Origin: Streptomyces sp. SID12501
Lineage (GTDB): Bacteria; Actinomycetota; Actinomycetes; Streptomycetales; Streptomycetaceae
Assembly (NCBI RefSeq): GCF_010550245.1
Contig: NZ_JAAGLU010000001.1
Span: 310,001-374,000, forward strand
Direction of reading: 5' to 3'
DNA: 64,000 bases
Shown: positions 33,920 through 42,851 of the stretch, one piece after another
How the letters are laid out: each line of letters begins with the position of its first letter
How positions within the stretch are numbered: the first letter of the stretch is position 1
Position numbers and translations under genes: made by a program
The notes under the pieces: model-generated
What the model saw: the letters and a program-made list of their open reading frames with translations, nothing else
The model's database searches: none
Told to the model about the DNA's origin: nothing

Positions 33920-34951
33920 ATGACCGCGTCCTCGCCGGGCCCCGGCTTCCGCCCCCGTGCCGCCCTCGCCATGTCCCCGGACGCCGCGACCGCCGTCCTC
34001 GATCCCGCCTCGCTGACCGCTCTCGCCGCCGTCTGCGACCTCGCCCCGCTCCCGGTCCTCGACGACTTCGGCACGGACCGCGCAGGCGAGATCCTCGCCG
34101 ACGTCGACCTCCTCGTCACCGGCTGGGGCTGCCCCGTACTGGACGCCGACGTCCTCGCGGCGGCGCCCCGGCTGCGGGCGGTCGTGCACACGGCGGGCAG
34201 CGTCCGGCCGCATGTCACCGACGCCTGCTGGGAGCGCGGCATCGAGGTGTCGTCCGCCGCCGCCGCGAACGCACTGCCGGTCGCCGAGTACACCCTCGCG
34301 ATGATCCTGCTCACCGGCAAACAGGTCCTGGAACGGGCTCACGCCTACGCCGCCACGCACACCCGCGACAACTGGCTGCGCACTTCCCACGAGATCGGCA
34401 ACTACCGCCGGACCGTCGGCATCGTCTCCGCCTCGCTGATCGGCCGCCGCGTCATCGAACTGCTGCGGCCCCACGACTTCGACATCCTCCTGCACGACCC
34501 GTTCGTCACCGACGCCGATGTGTCCGAACTCGGCGTGGAACGCGTCGAGTTGGATGCCCTGTTCGCCCGCTCCGACACCGTCAGCCTGCACACCCCGCTG
34601 CTGACCGCCACCAGGGGCCTGGTGAGCCGCTCCCTGCTCGACGCCATGCGCCCCGGCGCCGTGTTCATCAACACCGCCCGGGGAGGCGTCGTCGACCAGG
34701 ACGCCCTCACCGACGCGGTCCGGGAGCGCCGCATCCGCGCCGTGCTCGACGTCACCGACCCCGAAGTCCTGCCGCCCGACCACCCGTTGTGGAACTGCCC
34801 CGACGCACTCCTCACCCCCCACCTCGCCGGTTCCCAGGGCAACGAGTGGCGCCGCCTGGCCGACCTCGCCGTCGCCGAGACGGAGAACTGGGCATCAGGC
34901 GCGGGATTCCGCCATCCCGTACGACGCGAAAGGCTGGCCTTCCTCGCATGA
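33920..34951 (+). CDS. D-2-hydroxyacid dehydrogenase family protein
   Basis: A 343-residue NAD-dependent oxidoreductase starting at MTASSPGPGFRPRAALAM. The nucleotide-binding motif is altered to VGIVSASLIGRRV (Gly-x-Ser-x-x-Gly pattern). The catalytic residues follow family order: Arg in FINTARGGVVDQDAL, Glu in VTDPEVLPPDHPLW and His in LLTPHLAGSQ. It would interconvert a 2-keto and a 2-hydroxy acid, probably from sugar degradation. Its stop overlaps the start of the DUF2264 gene (ATGA), so the products are made together. The regulator upstream is a sugar-binding type. Confidence 0.88.
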   Translation: MTASSPGPGFRPRAALAMSPDAATAVLDPASLTALAAVCDLAPLPVLDDFGTDRAGEILADVDLLVTGWGCPVLDADVLAAAPRLRAVVHTAGSVRPHVTDACWERGIEVSSAAAANALPVAEYTLAMILLTGKQVLERAHAYAATHTRDNWLRTSHEIGNYRRTVGIVSASLIGRRVIELLRPHDFDILLHDPFVTDADVSELGVERVELDALFARSDTVSLHTPLLTATRGLVSRSLLDAMRPGAVFINTARGGVVDQDALTDAVRERRIRAVLDVTDPEVLPPDHPLWNCPDALLTPHLAGSQGNEWRRLADLAVAETENWASGAGFRHPVRRERLAFLA

Positions 34952-36864
34952 GCAGCACGACCCGTATCAGCAGCAGGGGCATCCCCTTCGAATTCCCCAC
35001 CGATGACCGCGAGTTGAGCCCGCACACCGGCTACACCCGCGCCCACTGGGAGGCCGCGGCGGACGGGCTGCTGGCTGCCGCGTGGCGCTGGAGCACCCCT
35101 GGCGGCGCCCTGCTCGACCTGCCCGGCGTCCCGTCGCGCTCGGGAGTGCGCTCCGACGGCCTCGAAGGCTACGCCCGCACCTTCCTCGCCGCCGCCTTCC
35201 GGGTGGCGGGCGCGGGTGGCGACGACCCGCACGGCTGGCTCGACCGGTACGCCCAGGGCCTCACGGCGGGCACCCTCACCCCCGGCCGCGCGGACACCGA
35301 GTCCTGGCCGCTCATCCTCGACCACGACGTGCAGGGCCAGCCGATGGTGGAGTCGGCCTCCGTGGCCCTCGGCCTCAGGCTGACGGCGCCCTGGCTGTGG
35401 AAACGGCTCGACTCCGCCGTACAGGACCGGGCGGAGGCCTGGCTGCGCGGCTCACTGCGGTACCCGCCCGCCCCGAACAACTGGTACCTCTTTCCCTACA
35501 CGGTCGCCGGTTTCCTGGAGTCCGTGGGGCGCGGTGACGCGGAGACGGCCAGGGCACGCGAGCGGGCCCTGGAACTGATGGAGACCTGGTATCGGGGCGA
35601 CGGCTGGTACGCGGACGGCGACGGCCGGGCCTTCGACCACTACAACGGCTGGGCCCTGCACCTGTACCCGGTACTCGACGCCCACCTCGGCGACGACCGG
35701 GAACTGTCCGCCCGCTACGGCCCCCGCCTGCGCGAACACCTCGACGGCTTCGCGCTGATGTTCGGCGGTGACGGCGCCCCGATCCACTTCGGCCGCTCCC
35801 TGTCGTACCGCTTCGCCGCCTCAGCCGCCGTCGGCCTGGGCGCCCTCACCGGCCACACCCCGCTCACCCCGGGCACGAGCCGCCGGCTGATCAGCGGCAG
35901 CCTCCGCCACTTCCTGGACCGGGGAGCCCTGACCGATGACGGCCTGCTGACCCTCGGCTGGCACGGCCCGCACCAGGCCACCCTCCAGACCTACTCGGGT
36001 CCGGCGTCCCCGTACTGGGCCTCGAAGGCCTTCGTCTCCCTGCTCGCGCCCGCCGACTCCCCGCTGTGGACGGCCCGCGAGGAGCCCGCGCCGGTCGAGG
36101 AGGGCGACCGGGTGCTCGCGCTGCCCGCACCGGGGCTGCTGGTGCAGTCGACCCGCGTCGACGGGATCGTACGGCTGCACAACCACGGCAGCGACCACGT
36201 CCGCCCGCACGAGGGCGAGACGGCGGCCGAGGACGACCCGCACTACGGCCGCCAGGCCTACTCGACGCACTCCGGCCCGACGGCCCTCGCCAACATCGCC
36301 GACAACCACCTTTCCGTGGAGATCGGCGGCCGGGGCAGTGTGCGCCGCCGTATCCACCCGCTGGGCGCGGGCCACGGGGACGGCTGGGGCTGGGCCGCGT
36401 CCTGGCACCGCCCGGTCTTCACCGCCGGGCCGCCCATGGTGCCGGGGCTGAAGGTGGAGAGCGTCACGATGGTACGAGGCCGCCACGAACTGCGCGTCCA
36501 CCGCGTGACCGGCGCTCCGGCCGGCGCACGCGTCACGCACACGGGCTGGGCGACGGGCCCCGAGGAGGAGGTGACGTCGGCACTGCACGGCCTGTACGGC
36601 TGGAGCCCCGACGCGGAGGAGGCGCGCGCCCCGCAGGGCACCGCCTACACCCGCTGGGCCCTCGTCCCACGCCTGACCGGCGAGACGTCCGGCACCTCGC
36701 TGCACGTGGCCCTGGCGACCCTCACGGCCGACCCGGAACCCCTCGTACCGGAGCGCGTCGTCTCCGGCGTAGAGGTGACCGACACGGCGGTCGAGGTCCG
36801 GTGGGCCGAGGACGGTGCCCGAACCAGGATCACCTTCGACCCGCCGGCCGTGCAGCACGGTTAG
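34948..36864 (+). CDS. DUF2264 domain protein, probable glycan-degrading enzyme
   Basis: A 638-residue protein with an N-terminal (alpha/alpha) toroid of the DUF2264 type (about 20-370; NNWYLFPYTVAGFLESVG, WYADGDGRAFDHYNGWALH). A C-terminal beta-rich domain follows (about 400-638; VQSTRVDGIVRLHNHGSDHV, NHLSVEIGGRG). Fold and context resemble polysaccharide lyases and unsaturated-uronate hydrolases, but no specific activity is established for the family. No signal peptide is visible, so it would act on imported oligosaccharides. It is translationally coupled to the hydroxyacid dehydrogenase and ends at a repeat element. Confidence 0.85.
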   Translation: MSSTTRISSRGIPFEFPTDDRELSPHTGYTRAHWEAAADGLLAAAWRWSTPGGALLDLPGVPSRSGVRSDGLEGYARTFLAAAFRVAGAGGDDPHGWLDRYAQGLTAGTLTPGRADTESWPLILDHDVQGQPMVESASVALGLRLTAPWLWKRLDSAVQDRAEAWLRGSLRYPPAPNNWYLFPYTVAGFLESVGRGDAETARARERALELMETWYRGDGWYADGDGRAFDHYNGWALHLYPVLDAHLGDDRELSARYGPRLREHLDGFALMFGGDGAPIHFGRSLSYRFAASAAVGLGALTGHTPLTPGTSRRLISGSLRHFLDRGALTDDGLLTLGWHGPHQATLQTYSGPASPYWASKAFVSLLAPADSPLWTAREEPAPVEEGDRVLALPAPGLLVQSTRVDGIVRLHNHGSDHVRPHEGETAAEDDPHYGRQAYSTHSGPTALANIADNHLSVEIGGRGSVRRRIHPLGAGHGDGWGWAASWHRPVFTAGPPMVPGLKVESVTMVRGRHELRVHRVTGAPAGARVTHTGWATGPEEEVTSALHGLYGWSPDAEEARAPQGTAYTRWALVPRLTGETSGTSLHVALATLTADPEPLVPERVVSGVEVTDTAVEVRWAEDGARTRITFDPPAVQHG

Positions 36865-36905
36865 GGGCGCGGGGAAGTGCGCGACCAGCCCCCACCGGCC
36901 CGCGG
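36862..36905 (+). repeat. Streptomyces short interspersed repeat after DUF2264 gene
   Basis: It begins directly at the DUF2264 stop codon: AGGGGCGCGGGGAAGTGCGC, then GACCAGCCCCCACCGGCCCGC. It closely resembles an element widespread after Streptomyces genes (known generally). A diverged copy lies inside the acyl-CoA dehydrogenase 2 gene near 6.24-6.30 kb. Confidence 0.6.
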
Positions 36906-36948
36906 CGGACGAACTGCACATCTGCGGGGCGCCTGGCAGAGCCGACGG

Positions 36949-37155
36949 CTAGGGCAACAACTTGTCCATCGCCGCCGTACCCTCCTCCGCCAGCTTCCGC
37001 TCCGCCCAGGCGAGACTGCGCGGAGTGAGGTCACGGCCCGTCGCGAGCACCAGGTCCTCGGCGGACGCCCCATGCTCCGCGCCGGTGTGCAGCAGGACGT
37101 CGGGGGTCGTGGTGTCGTCGGAGGGAGAGGGCGAATCGGAGTGCTGGATCGGCAT
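36949..37155 (-). CDS. Small conserved Streptomyces hypothetical protein
   Basis: A 68-residue protein starting at ATG (37155), with a Ser/Pro/Thr-rich N-terminus and a conserved-looking C-terminal part (LATGRDLTPRSLAWAERKLA, ending AMDKLLP). The length, codon pattern and start with a purine-rich leader (AAGGAGAC) support a real gene. I recognise it only as a conserved hypothetical found in streptomycetes. No membrane segment is present. It lies between the DUF2264 gene (convergent) and the YrdC-type gene (same strand, 83 bp). Confidence 0.7.
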   Translation of the reverse strand: MPIQHSDSPSPSDDTTTPDVLLHTGAEHGASAEDLVLATGRDLTPRSLAWAERKLAEEGTAAMDKLLP

Positions 37156-37238
37156 GACGTCTCCTTGCTCGGCCGGACCTCCTACCACCATGCACAGCCC
37201 GCGCCCTGATCGCACCCCGCACCGCGCCCGGGAGCCCG

Positions 37239-37859
37239 TCACTCGAACCGTGACGTGTCTCCCGCGCCCCGGCGGACGATCTCGGCCTCGCCGCTGGAGA
37301 AGTCGATGACGGTCGTCGGCTCCGTGCCGCAGTCCCCGGAGTCGACGACCGCGTCCACGACATGGTCGAGCCGTTCCTTGATCTCCCAGCCCTGAGTCAG
37401 CGGCTCCTTCTCGTCGGGGAGCAGCAGCGTGCTGGACAGCAGCGGTTCGCCCAGCTCGGCCAGCAGGGCCTGCACGACCGCGTGGTCGGGGATGCGCACG
37501 CCGACGGTCTTCTTCTTCGGGTGCAGCAGCTTGCGCGGCACCTCGCGCGTCGCCGGGAGGATGAACGTGTAGCTGCCCGGAGTGGACGCCTTCACGGCCC
37601 GGAACACGTCGTTGTCGACCTGTACGAACTGGCCGAGCTGCGCGAAGTTCTGGCACACGAGAGTGAAGTGGTGACGGTCGTCGAGCTGCCGGATCGACCG
37701 GATACGGTCGATGCCGTCACGGCTGCCGAGCTGGCACCCCAGCGCGAAGCAGGAGTCCGTCGGATACGCGATCAGCGCGCCGGAGCGGATGCTGTCGGCG
37801 ACCTGACTGATCGTGCGGGGCTGTGGGTTGTCGGGATGGACGTCGAAGTACCTTGCCAT
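37239..37859 (-). CDS. YrdC/Sua5-type protein (threonylcarbamoyl-AMP synthase family, YciO-like)
   Basis: A 206-residue protein of the YrdC superfamily. Motifs include ALIAYPTDSCFALGCQL near the N-terminus, the dinucleotide/RNA-binding basic patch TREVPRKLLHPKKKTVGVRIPDH, and SSTLLLP. Bona fide members make threonylcarbamoyl-AMP for tRNA t6A37. This short form resembles YciO, whose exact role is less certain. The protein is cytosolic. No operon partner is evident. Confidence 0.88.
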   Translation of the reverse strand: MARYFDVHPDNPQPRTISQVADSIRSGALIAYPTDSCFALGCQLGSRDGIDRIRSIRQLDDRHHFTLVCQNFAQLGQFVQVDNDVFRAVKASTPGSYTFILPATREVPRKLLHPKKKTVGVRIPDHAVVQALLAELGEPLLSSTLLLPDEKEPLTQGWEIKERLDHVVDAVVDSGDCGTEPTTVIDFSSGEAEIVRRGAGDTSRFE

Positions 37860-38027
37860 CCGTCGAGCTTATGCCGTCGCGTCACCGAACCCGCGCAGCC
37901 CCTTCCCGGCGCCCGGACAGCGGGGCTCCGGCCGCACCCCCGTGCCCGTGTCCTTCCGGCAGCCGGGTTGTGGCTGCCGGGGACGGGCCGTGTGAGTAGT
38001 CGGCCGGTTCCGGGGCACTCGGCGGCC

Positions 38028-38396
38028 ATGAACACGGCAGAAGCAGCAGCAGAGGCGGGACAGGTACTCGCCGCATCGAGCAACGTACTCAATGTGATCG
38101 CCGCCTTCGCCGGTGGCCTGATCGTGGTGGCCCTGCTGATCTGGGCCGTCCGGCTGGGAGTGAAGGTCAAGGAGGCGGAGTCGCCCCCGCCCAGGCCGGA
38201 GGAGCAGCCCCGGTTGCCGGAGACCGGGCCGGTGCACGAGGAGCGGGAGATGCGCGAGCCCAACGAGGTGCCGCACACCTCGGAAGAGGGGGTGCGGATC
38301 GATCCGCACAACCTCGATCCCTCCGGCTCGAAACGCGGCGAGGACCAGACCCGCCCGCGTTGGTCGTCCGGCAGCGGCGGCTCCGGTCGGAAGTGA
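38028..38396 (+). CDS. DUF6479-family small membrane protein
   Basis: A 122-residue protein with one transmembrane helix near residues 24-46 (VIAAFAGGLIVVALLIWAVRLGVKV), followed by a charged Pro/Glu-rich cytoplasmic tail. This matches the Streptomyces DUF6479 family. The function is unknown. The start (MNTAEAAAEAG) is the first ATG before the helix. A 168-bp gap separates it from the divergent YrdC-type gene. Confidence 0.78.
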   Translation: MNTAEAAAEAGQVLAASSNVLNVIAAFAGGLIVVALLIWAVRLGVKVKEAESPPPRPEEQPRLPETGPVHEEREMREPNEVPHTSEEGVRIDPHNLDPSGSKRGEDQTRPRWSSGSGGSGRK

Positions 38397-38441
38397 CCTT
38401 TCTGGTGGTCCCCGCGTGAACCGGCTCATAGAGTGGGCCGC

Positions 38442-39269
38442 ATGGGGGAAACACCACACACACGGCCCACCTCCGAGTTCCACGCGCGCAACTTCTCCAC
38501 GGCGGACGTCGGACGGCTCGTGGCGGGCCTTGACGCGCAGGACGGGGCCGACGGCGTGCGACGGTTGCGTGCCTGGGCGCAGAGCGCACTGAACCCGCTC
38601 CCGGGCGAACACGTGATCGACGTAGGCAGTGGCACGGGCTCGCAGACCCTGGCTCTGGCGGCGGCTGTCGGCCCGTCCGGCGACGCCGTGGGCATCGAGG
38701 CGAACCCCGCGCTGCGCGAGGTCGCCGAACAGCGGGCGGCGGCGGCCGGCGGTACGGCCCGATTCCTGGGCGGTGACGCGCTCGCCCTCCCGCTGCCCGA
38801 CGCCACGGTGGACGCGGTCTGGTGCGAGCGGGTCCTGCAGCACCTGTCCGAACCGGACAAGGCCGTCGGCGAGATCGCGCGGGTCCTGCGCCCCGGCGGA
38901 CGCGTGGTGCTCATCGACTCGGACTGGGCGACCGCCCTCCTGCACCCCGGTGATCCCGACGCGGTGGCCGCCCTCATGGCGGGCACCCTGGCCGCGGCGG
39001 CCAACCCGCACTCCGGACGCCGGCTCCCGGACCAGCTGTCCGCCGCGGGGCTCGTGATCGACGACCAGGGCTCGCAGGCGCTGCTCCAGGACAACACGAC
39101 GGTGCCCTGGCCCCTGGTCCGCATGATGGGCGAGTCGACCGTGCGGCGCGGACTGATGACCGAGGAACAGCGTGACCGTCTGTACGCGGCGCTGACCGAG
39201 GCCGCGGAGCGGGGCGCGCTGCACATGTCGGTGACGATGTTCGCCGTGGTGGCGCACCGCCCCGCCTGA
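38442..39269 (+). CDS. SAM-dependent class I methyltransferase
   Basis: A 275-residue methyltransferase with motif I VIDVGSGTGSQTLALA, an acidic end of strand 2 (GIEAN), FLGGDALALPLPDATVDAVWCERVLQHL, and the motif III region VLRPGGRVVLIDSDW. This layout is that of UbiE/Methyltransf_11-type enzymes acting on small molecules. An in-frame GTG three codons upstream is an alternative start. It stands alone, 45 bp after the DUF6479 gene, and its substrate is unknown. Confidence 0.88.
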   Translation: MGETPHTRPTSEFHARNFSTADVGRLVAGLDAQDGADGVRRLRAWAQSALNPLPGEHVIDVGSGTGSQTLALAAAVGPSGDAVGIEANPALREVAEQRAAAAGGTARFLGGDALALPLPDATVDAVWCERVLQHLSEPDKAVGEIARVLRPGGRVVLIDSDWATALLHPGDPDAVAALMAGTLAAAANPHSGRRLPDQLSAAGLVIDDQGSQALLQDNTTVPWPLVRMMGESTVRRGLMTEEQRDRLYAALTEAAERGALHMSVTMFAVVAHRPA

Positions 39270-39368
39270 CCTGCACCGGGGTGTCGTCGGCGCCCGGCAT
39301 GCGGCCGGAGTCGTGTCGTGGTCCGCTGTGAGGCCGAGGCCTCTGACGACGGACCCTGTGGCGGCGTG

Positions 39369-39999
39369 ATGTGCTGGAGTGCGACGGCTGATCTGGTGGC
39401 GGGCGCGGGTATCGCCGCCGTGGGCGTGGCGAGCGTGACAGCGGTGGCCCGGGCGGGCCGAGGCCGCGATCTGCCGCTGGCCGCGCTGCCGTTGCTCCTG
39501 GGGGCGGCACCAGGTCGTCGAGTCCCTGGTCTGGCGCGCGGACGGCGGAACCGGCCCTGGAACCATGGTCTGGGCCACCATCGCCCTCCCGCTGCTCGCC
39601 CTGTGGGTGCCGGCGGCCGTCCTGTGCGCGGCACCCAGGAGAGTGGGACACCGCCTCCTGCTGCCGCTGGCCGTGGGCATCGTGACCAGCACGGCATTCG
39701 CCTACAACCTGGCGACCCACCGGGTGACGGCGGACATCCGCGGCCACACGGTCGGGTACGGCATCCAGTTGTCCCACTCCGGACCGCTGATCGCGGGTTA
39801 TCTGCTCGCCACGGTCGGGTCCCTGCTGCTCTCCGGTGACCGCCGTCTGGTGCTGTTCGGATTCCTGGCCGGGGTGGGCGCGCCCGTGTGCTGGGCGCTG
39901 TGGCGACTGGAGTTCATGTCGACCTGGTGCGCCCTCGCCGCGCTCTGCTCCCTGGTCCTGCTGGGTTGGGCACGCGGACGCCCGCTGCCGCGGCGCTGA
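39369..39999 (+). pseudogene. DUF6629-family membrane protein, frameshifted
   Basis: The typical DUF6629 start MCWSATADLVAGAGIAAVG is read from the ATG at 39369 to about 39505. Then the continuing sequence (HQVVESLVWRADGGTGPGT, MVWATIALPLLALWVPAAVL, further helices) is in the +1 frame until the stop at 39999. The junction is the G-rich run CTGGGGGCGGCACC near 39499-39511; one extra G would explain it. Everything on both sides looks well conserved, so a base-call error in the homopolymer is as likely as a true recent mutation. Intact relatives are seven-helix membrane proteins of unknown function. Confidence 0.7.
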
Positions 40000-40047
40000 C
40001 GCGGCCGGCCCGAGGGGAGCCTGACCGCGCCCAGAGAGCCGTACGCC

Positions 40048-41652
40048 CTACTCGGTGTCGGCCCCGGCTCCGACGAGCGCGCGGACCTCGAACTCCTCGT
40101 ACGAGGAGGCCTCCTGACGATGCGTCAGGACCGTGCCGAGCCAGCCGAGGAAGAAGCCCGCCGGGATGGAGACGATGCCGGGGTTCTGCAGCGGGAACCA
40201 GGCGAAGTCCGCCGACGGATAGATGGAGGAGGAGGTCGACGAGACCACCGGTGAGAACACGACCAGAAGCACCGAGCAGGCCAGCCCGCCGCACAGGCTG
40301 AGCAGCGCGCCCCGGGAGTTGAAGCGGCGCCAGAACAGGCTGTAGAGGAGGGTGGGCAGCAGAGCGGACGCGGCGATGGCGAAGGCGAGGAAGGCGAGCG
40401 TCGAGACGTTGGTCTCCCACGACAGCAGGGCCAGTGCCATCCCCAGCATGCCGATGAGCACCGCAGCCAGCCGGGCCGCGCCCAGTTCCTCGGCCTGGGT
40501 GGCGCGCCCCTTGCGGATGACCTCGCCGTACAGGTCGTGGGCGAGGGACGAGGCCGCCGCGAGGGTGAGGCCGGCCGCGACCGCGAGCAGCGTGACGAAG
40601 GCGAGGCAGGACAGGAGCGCGGTGAGTATCCCGCCGCCGATGGACTGCGCGAGCAGCAGCACGGCCGCGTCGCCCTTCGGGTCGGTGTCGATGATGGAAT
40701 CGCGGCCCACGAGGGCGGTGGCGCCCAGGCCGAGGACGCAGGCCGCCAGACAGACGAAGCCGACCAGACCCGCTGCCCACACGACCGAGGAGCGCAGGAC
40801 GTCGGTGGAGCGCGGGGCGAGCAGTCGCATCATCACGTGGGGGAGCGCGGCGAGACCGAGCACGATGGCCAACTGGAGGCTGAGGAAGCCGAGTTTGCTG
40901 GTGGTGCTCGCGCCGTAGCGCAGACCGGGCTCCAGGAACCGCTGGCCGAGGCCGCTGTTCTCGGTGGCGGCCGCCAGCAGCGCGTCGAGGTTCCAGTCGA
41001 AGCGGTGCAGCACCATGACGGCCGTGACGGCGACGCCGGATATGAGCATCACGGCCTTGACGATCTGGATGAACGTCGCGCCGGGCATACCGCCGAGGGA
41101 GGCGTACACGATCACGATGGTGCCGATGACGACGACGCACAAGGTGCGGGTGGTGGTGCTCGGCACACCGGTGAACTGGGTCAACAGGGCGACGCTGCCC
41201 ACGAGTTGGGCCACCAGGTAGAGGCAGCAGATGGTCAGGGTGCAGATGGACAGCGCGAGCCGGACCGCCCGTCCACCCTGGGGCAGCCGTAGCGCCAGGG
41301 TGTCCCCGAGGGTGAACCGGCCGGAGTTGCGCAGCGGTTCGGCGATCACCAGGATCACCATCATCCAGGCGACCGTGGTGCCGCACAGGTACAACAGCCC
41401 GTCGTAGCCGGTGAGGGCGACCAGCCCGGTACTGCCGAGCAAGGTCGCGGCCGAGAGGTAGTCCCCGCACATCGCCAGCCCGTTGCGAAGCGGCGACATC
41501 TCCCTGTTGCCGAGATAGAACTCGGCGACCTCGTCGCGCTGCGGGGCGATCAGCAGCGCGGCGAACAGCGTGACCACGACGACCGACAGGAACAGTACGA
41601 AGGTCAGCTGCCGGCTGAACGGGTCGACGACTCCGGCACCGATGGTCACCAC
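40048..41652 (-). CDS. Sodium/solute symporter, acetate-permease (ActP) type
   Basis: A 534-residue transporter of the SSS family with about 13 helices. Conserved stretches include FYLGNREMSPLRNGLAMCGDYLSAATLLG, SLGGMPGATFIQIVKAV and LPHVMMRLLAPRSTDVLRSS. The pairing with a DUF485 membrane protein just upstream is typical of ActP-type acetate/monocarboxylate:cation symporters. The gene starts at GTG and overlaps the DUF485 stop by 7 bp. It probably imports acetate, pyruvate or a similar short acid. Confidence 0.9.
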   Translation of the reverse strand: MVTIGAGVVDPFSRQLTFVLFLSVVVVTLFAALLIAPQRDEVAEFYLGNREMSPLRNGLAMCGDYLSAATLLGSTGLVALTGYDGLLYLCGTTVAWMMVILVIAEPLRNSGRFTLGDTLALRLPQGGRAVRLALSICTLTICCLYLVAQLVGSVALLTQFTGVPSTTTRTLCVVVIGTIVIVYASLGGMPGATFIQIVKAVMLISGVAVTAVMVLHRFDWNLDALLAAATENSGLGQRFLEPGLRYGASTTSKLGFLSLQLAIVLGLAALPHVMMRLLAPRSTDVLRSSVVWAAGLVGFVCLAACVLGLGATALVGRDSIIDTDPKGDAAVLLLAQSIGGGILTALLSCLAFVTLLAVAAGLTLAAASSLAHDLYGEVIRKGRATQAEELGAARLAAVLIGMLGMALALLSWETNVSTLAFLAFAIAASALLPTLLYSLFWRRFNSRGALLSLCGGLACSVLLVVFSPVVSSTSSSIYPSADFAWFPLQNPGIVSIPAGFFLGWLGTVLTHRQEASSYEEFEVRALVGAGADTE

Positions 41653-42080
41653 CTGCGGTACTCCCTCGCGCTCTGCGGACGGGCACCGGTCCGCTCGGCG
41701 GGACGGTGCTGCCCGGTCGGGGGCTGCTCCAACCGGGCTCGCAGCCCCCGGGCGACCGGATCGAAGCTGGTGCGCATGCGCACTACGTAGCGCCAGACGG
41801 TCACCACCATCACCAGGAACTGCCCCAGCCCGAGCGCCAGTCCGAGGGTGAAATGACCGGCGAGTGGCTGATTCATGATGCCGGGTGCGAAGTTCGACAA
41901 CAGGACGTACAGCAGGAACCCGCCTACGGCGAGCGCCGTCGACCTCGCTGCGAAGCGCCGGTACCCGTTCCGTAACGACTGAAATTCAGGATGGCTGTGT
42001 ATCACCCGTCCCGGAGTGGGTTCGGTGTATTCGGTGCTGTATGCGGACGGCTCGCCCGGCCGCGTGAAATAATTGGACAT
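41646..42080 (-). CDS. DUF485 membrane protein, symporter partner, with a TTA codon
   Basis: A 144-residue protein with two transmembrane helices (STALAVGGFLLYVLLSNFAP and FTLGLALGLGQFLVMVVTVW), the DUF485 signature, and a charged C-terminal tail. It is encoded just upstream of, and overlapping, the ActP-type symporter. Codon 36 (LEU in FQSLRNGYRRF) is TTA (41973-41975), so bldA tRNA may limit its expression and that of the coupled symporter. The role of DUF485 proteins is unproved; they are generally found with acetate permeases. Confidence 0.85.
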   Translation of the reverse strand: MSNYFTRPGEPSAYSTEYTEPTPGRVIHSHPEFQSLRNGYRRFAARSTALAVGGFLLYVLLSNFAPGIMNQPLAGHFTLGLALGLGQFLVMVVTVWRYVVRMRTSFDPVARGLRARLEQPPTGQHRPAERTGARPQSAREYRRW

Positions 42081-42445
42081 AAACGCACCCTCTTCGCTGC
42101 ATTATGTCGCGCATCCAACTCTTCCGAGCCGTCGGTCATCCAGCTCACCCAGGGGTGGCGACGGGTTAGGGAGCGGATTATGGCAGCGGCGCTCAGGAAC
42201 AATCAACGCGCTGTGAATTACTATTGAATACTGGCTCATTCGCGCTTCTCCTGGGCGCTTTGCCGTCCGGCACAACCTGCGGAAATCCGCCGCGGCTGGA
42301 TAAGGTCCGTACTATCCCCATCCCGGACTGTCTCAAATACGCCGTGCCGGAGAGGTGCGTAGGCCGCGGTGTGGAGACGTGGTGAAGGGGAAGTCGAGGG
42401 GTAGGAAGGTCAGAGCAGAGGCACACACGGAACAGCGGAGGGGCG
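42081..42445. other. Gene-free stretch upstream of DUF485 and DUF1232 genes
   Basis: 365 bp between divergent genes. The part near 42170-42245 is A/T-richer than its surroundings (AATCAACGCGCTGTGAATTA) and probably holds the DUF485/symporter promoter. The DUF1232 promoter should lie nearer 42290-42420. I see no strong dyad, RNA or conserved ORF. Confidence 0.4.
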
Positions 42446-42787
42446 ATGGATTCCACCACGACAGTCATCCTGATCGTCGGGGTCCTGGCGGCGGCCGCAC
42501 TGGCCGTGGCGGGCACCCTGCTGGTCCGGCTGGTCCGCACCCGCCGGGACCTGCGCCGCGCGGGACTGCCGACGGGCTCACGCTGGGTCTTCTGGGGTGC
42601 GGTCGCCTACCTGGTGCTCCCGACCGACCTCGTGCCCGATCCCGTCTACCTCGACGACATCGGCGTACTTCTGCTGGCACTGCGCAGCATGCGCAACCAG
42701 GCGCGGGAGTTCGGCATCGGAGGGCAGTCCGAATCCGTTGCGATCGGCGGCCAGGATCCAGTCGGCCGCCTGGACAAATCCAGCTGA
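42446..42787 (+). CDS. DUF1232 (YkvA-like) membrane protein
   Basis: A 113-residue protein with an N-terminal transmembrane helix (TVILIVGVLAAAALAVAGTLLVRLV) and the DUF1232 core, recognised by YLVLPTDLVPDPVYLDDIGVLLLAL (P-D-L-P-D-...-D-D). The start is preceded by CGGAGGGGCG. The function is unknown. It is convergent with the ferredoxin reductase gene, with a strong shared hairpin between the stops. Confidence 0.85.
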   Translation: MDSTTTVILIVGVLAAAALAVAGTLLVRLVRTRRDLRRAGLPTGSRWVFWGAVAYLVLPTDLVPDPVYLDDIGVLLLALRSMRNQAREFGIGGQSESVAIGGQDPVGRLDKSS

Positions 42788-42798
42788 GGAACGACGAA

Positions 42799-42830
42799 GG
42801 CTCGGCTCGCGGCACCCCGCGAGCCGAGCC
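42799..42830. terminator. Bidirectional hairpin terminator
   Basis: GGCTCGGCTCGCGG (42799-42812), loop CACC, then its perfect complement CCGCGAGCCGAGCC (42817-42830). It sits between the convergent DUF1232 and ferredoxin reductase stops and can serve both. The 14-bp all-GC-rich stem without a long U tract is usual for Streptomyces. Confidence 0.85.
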
Positions 42831-42851
42831 CTTCTGCTGTTGCGGCGCTGC

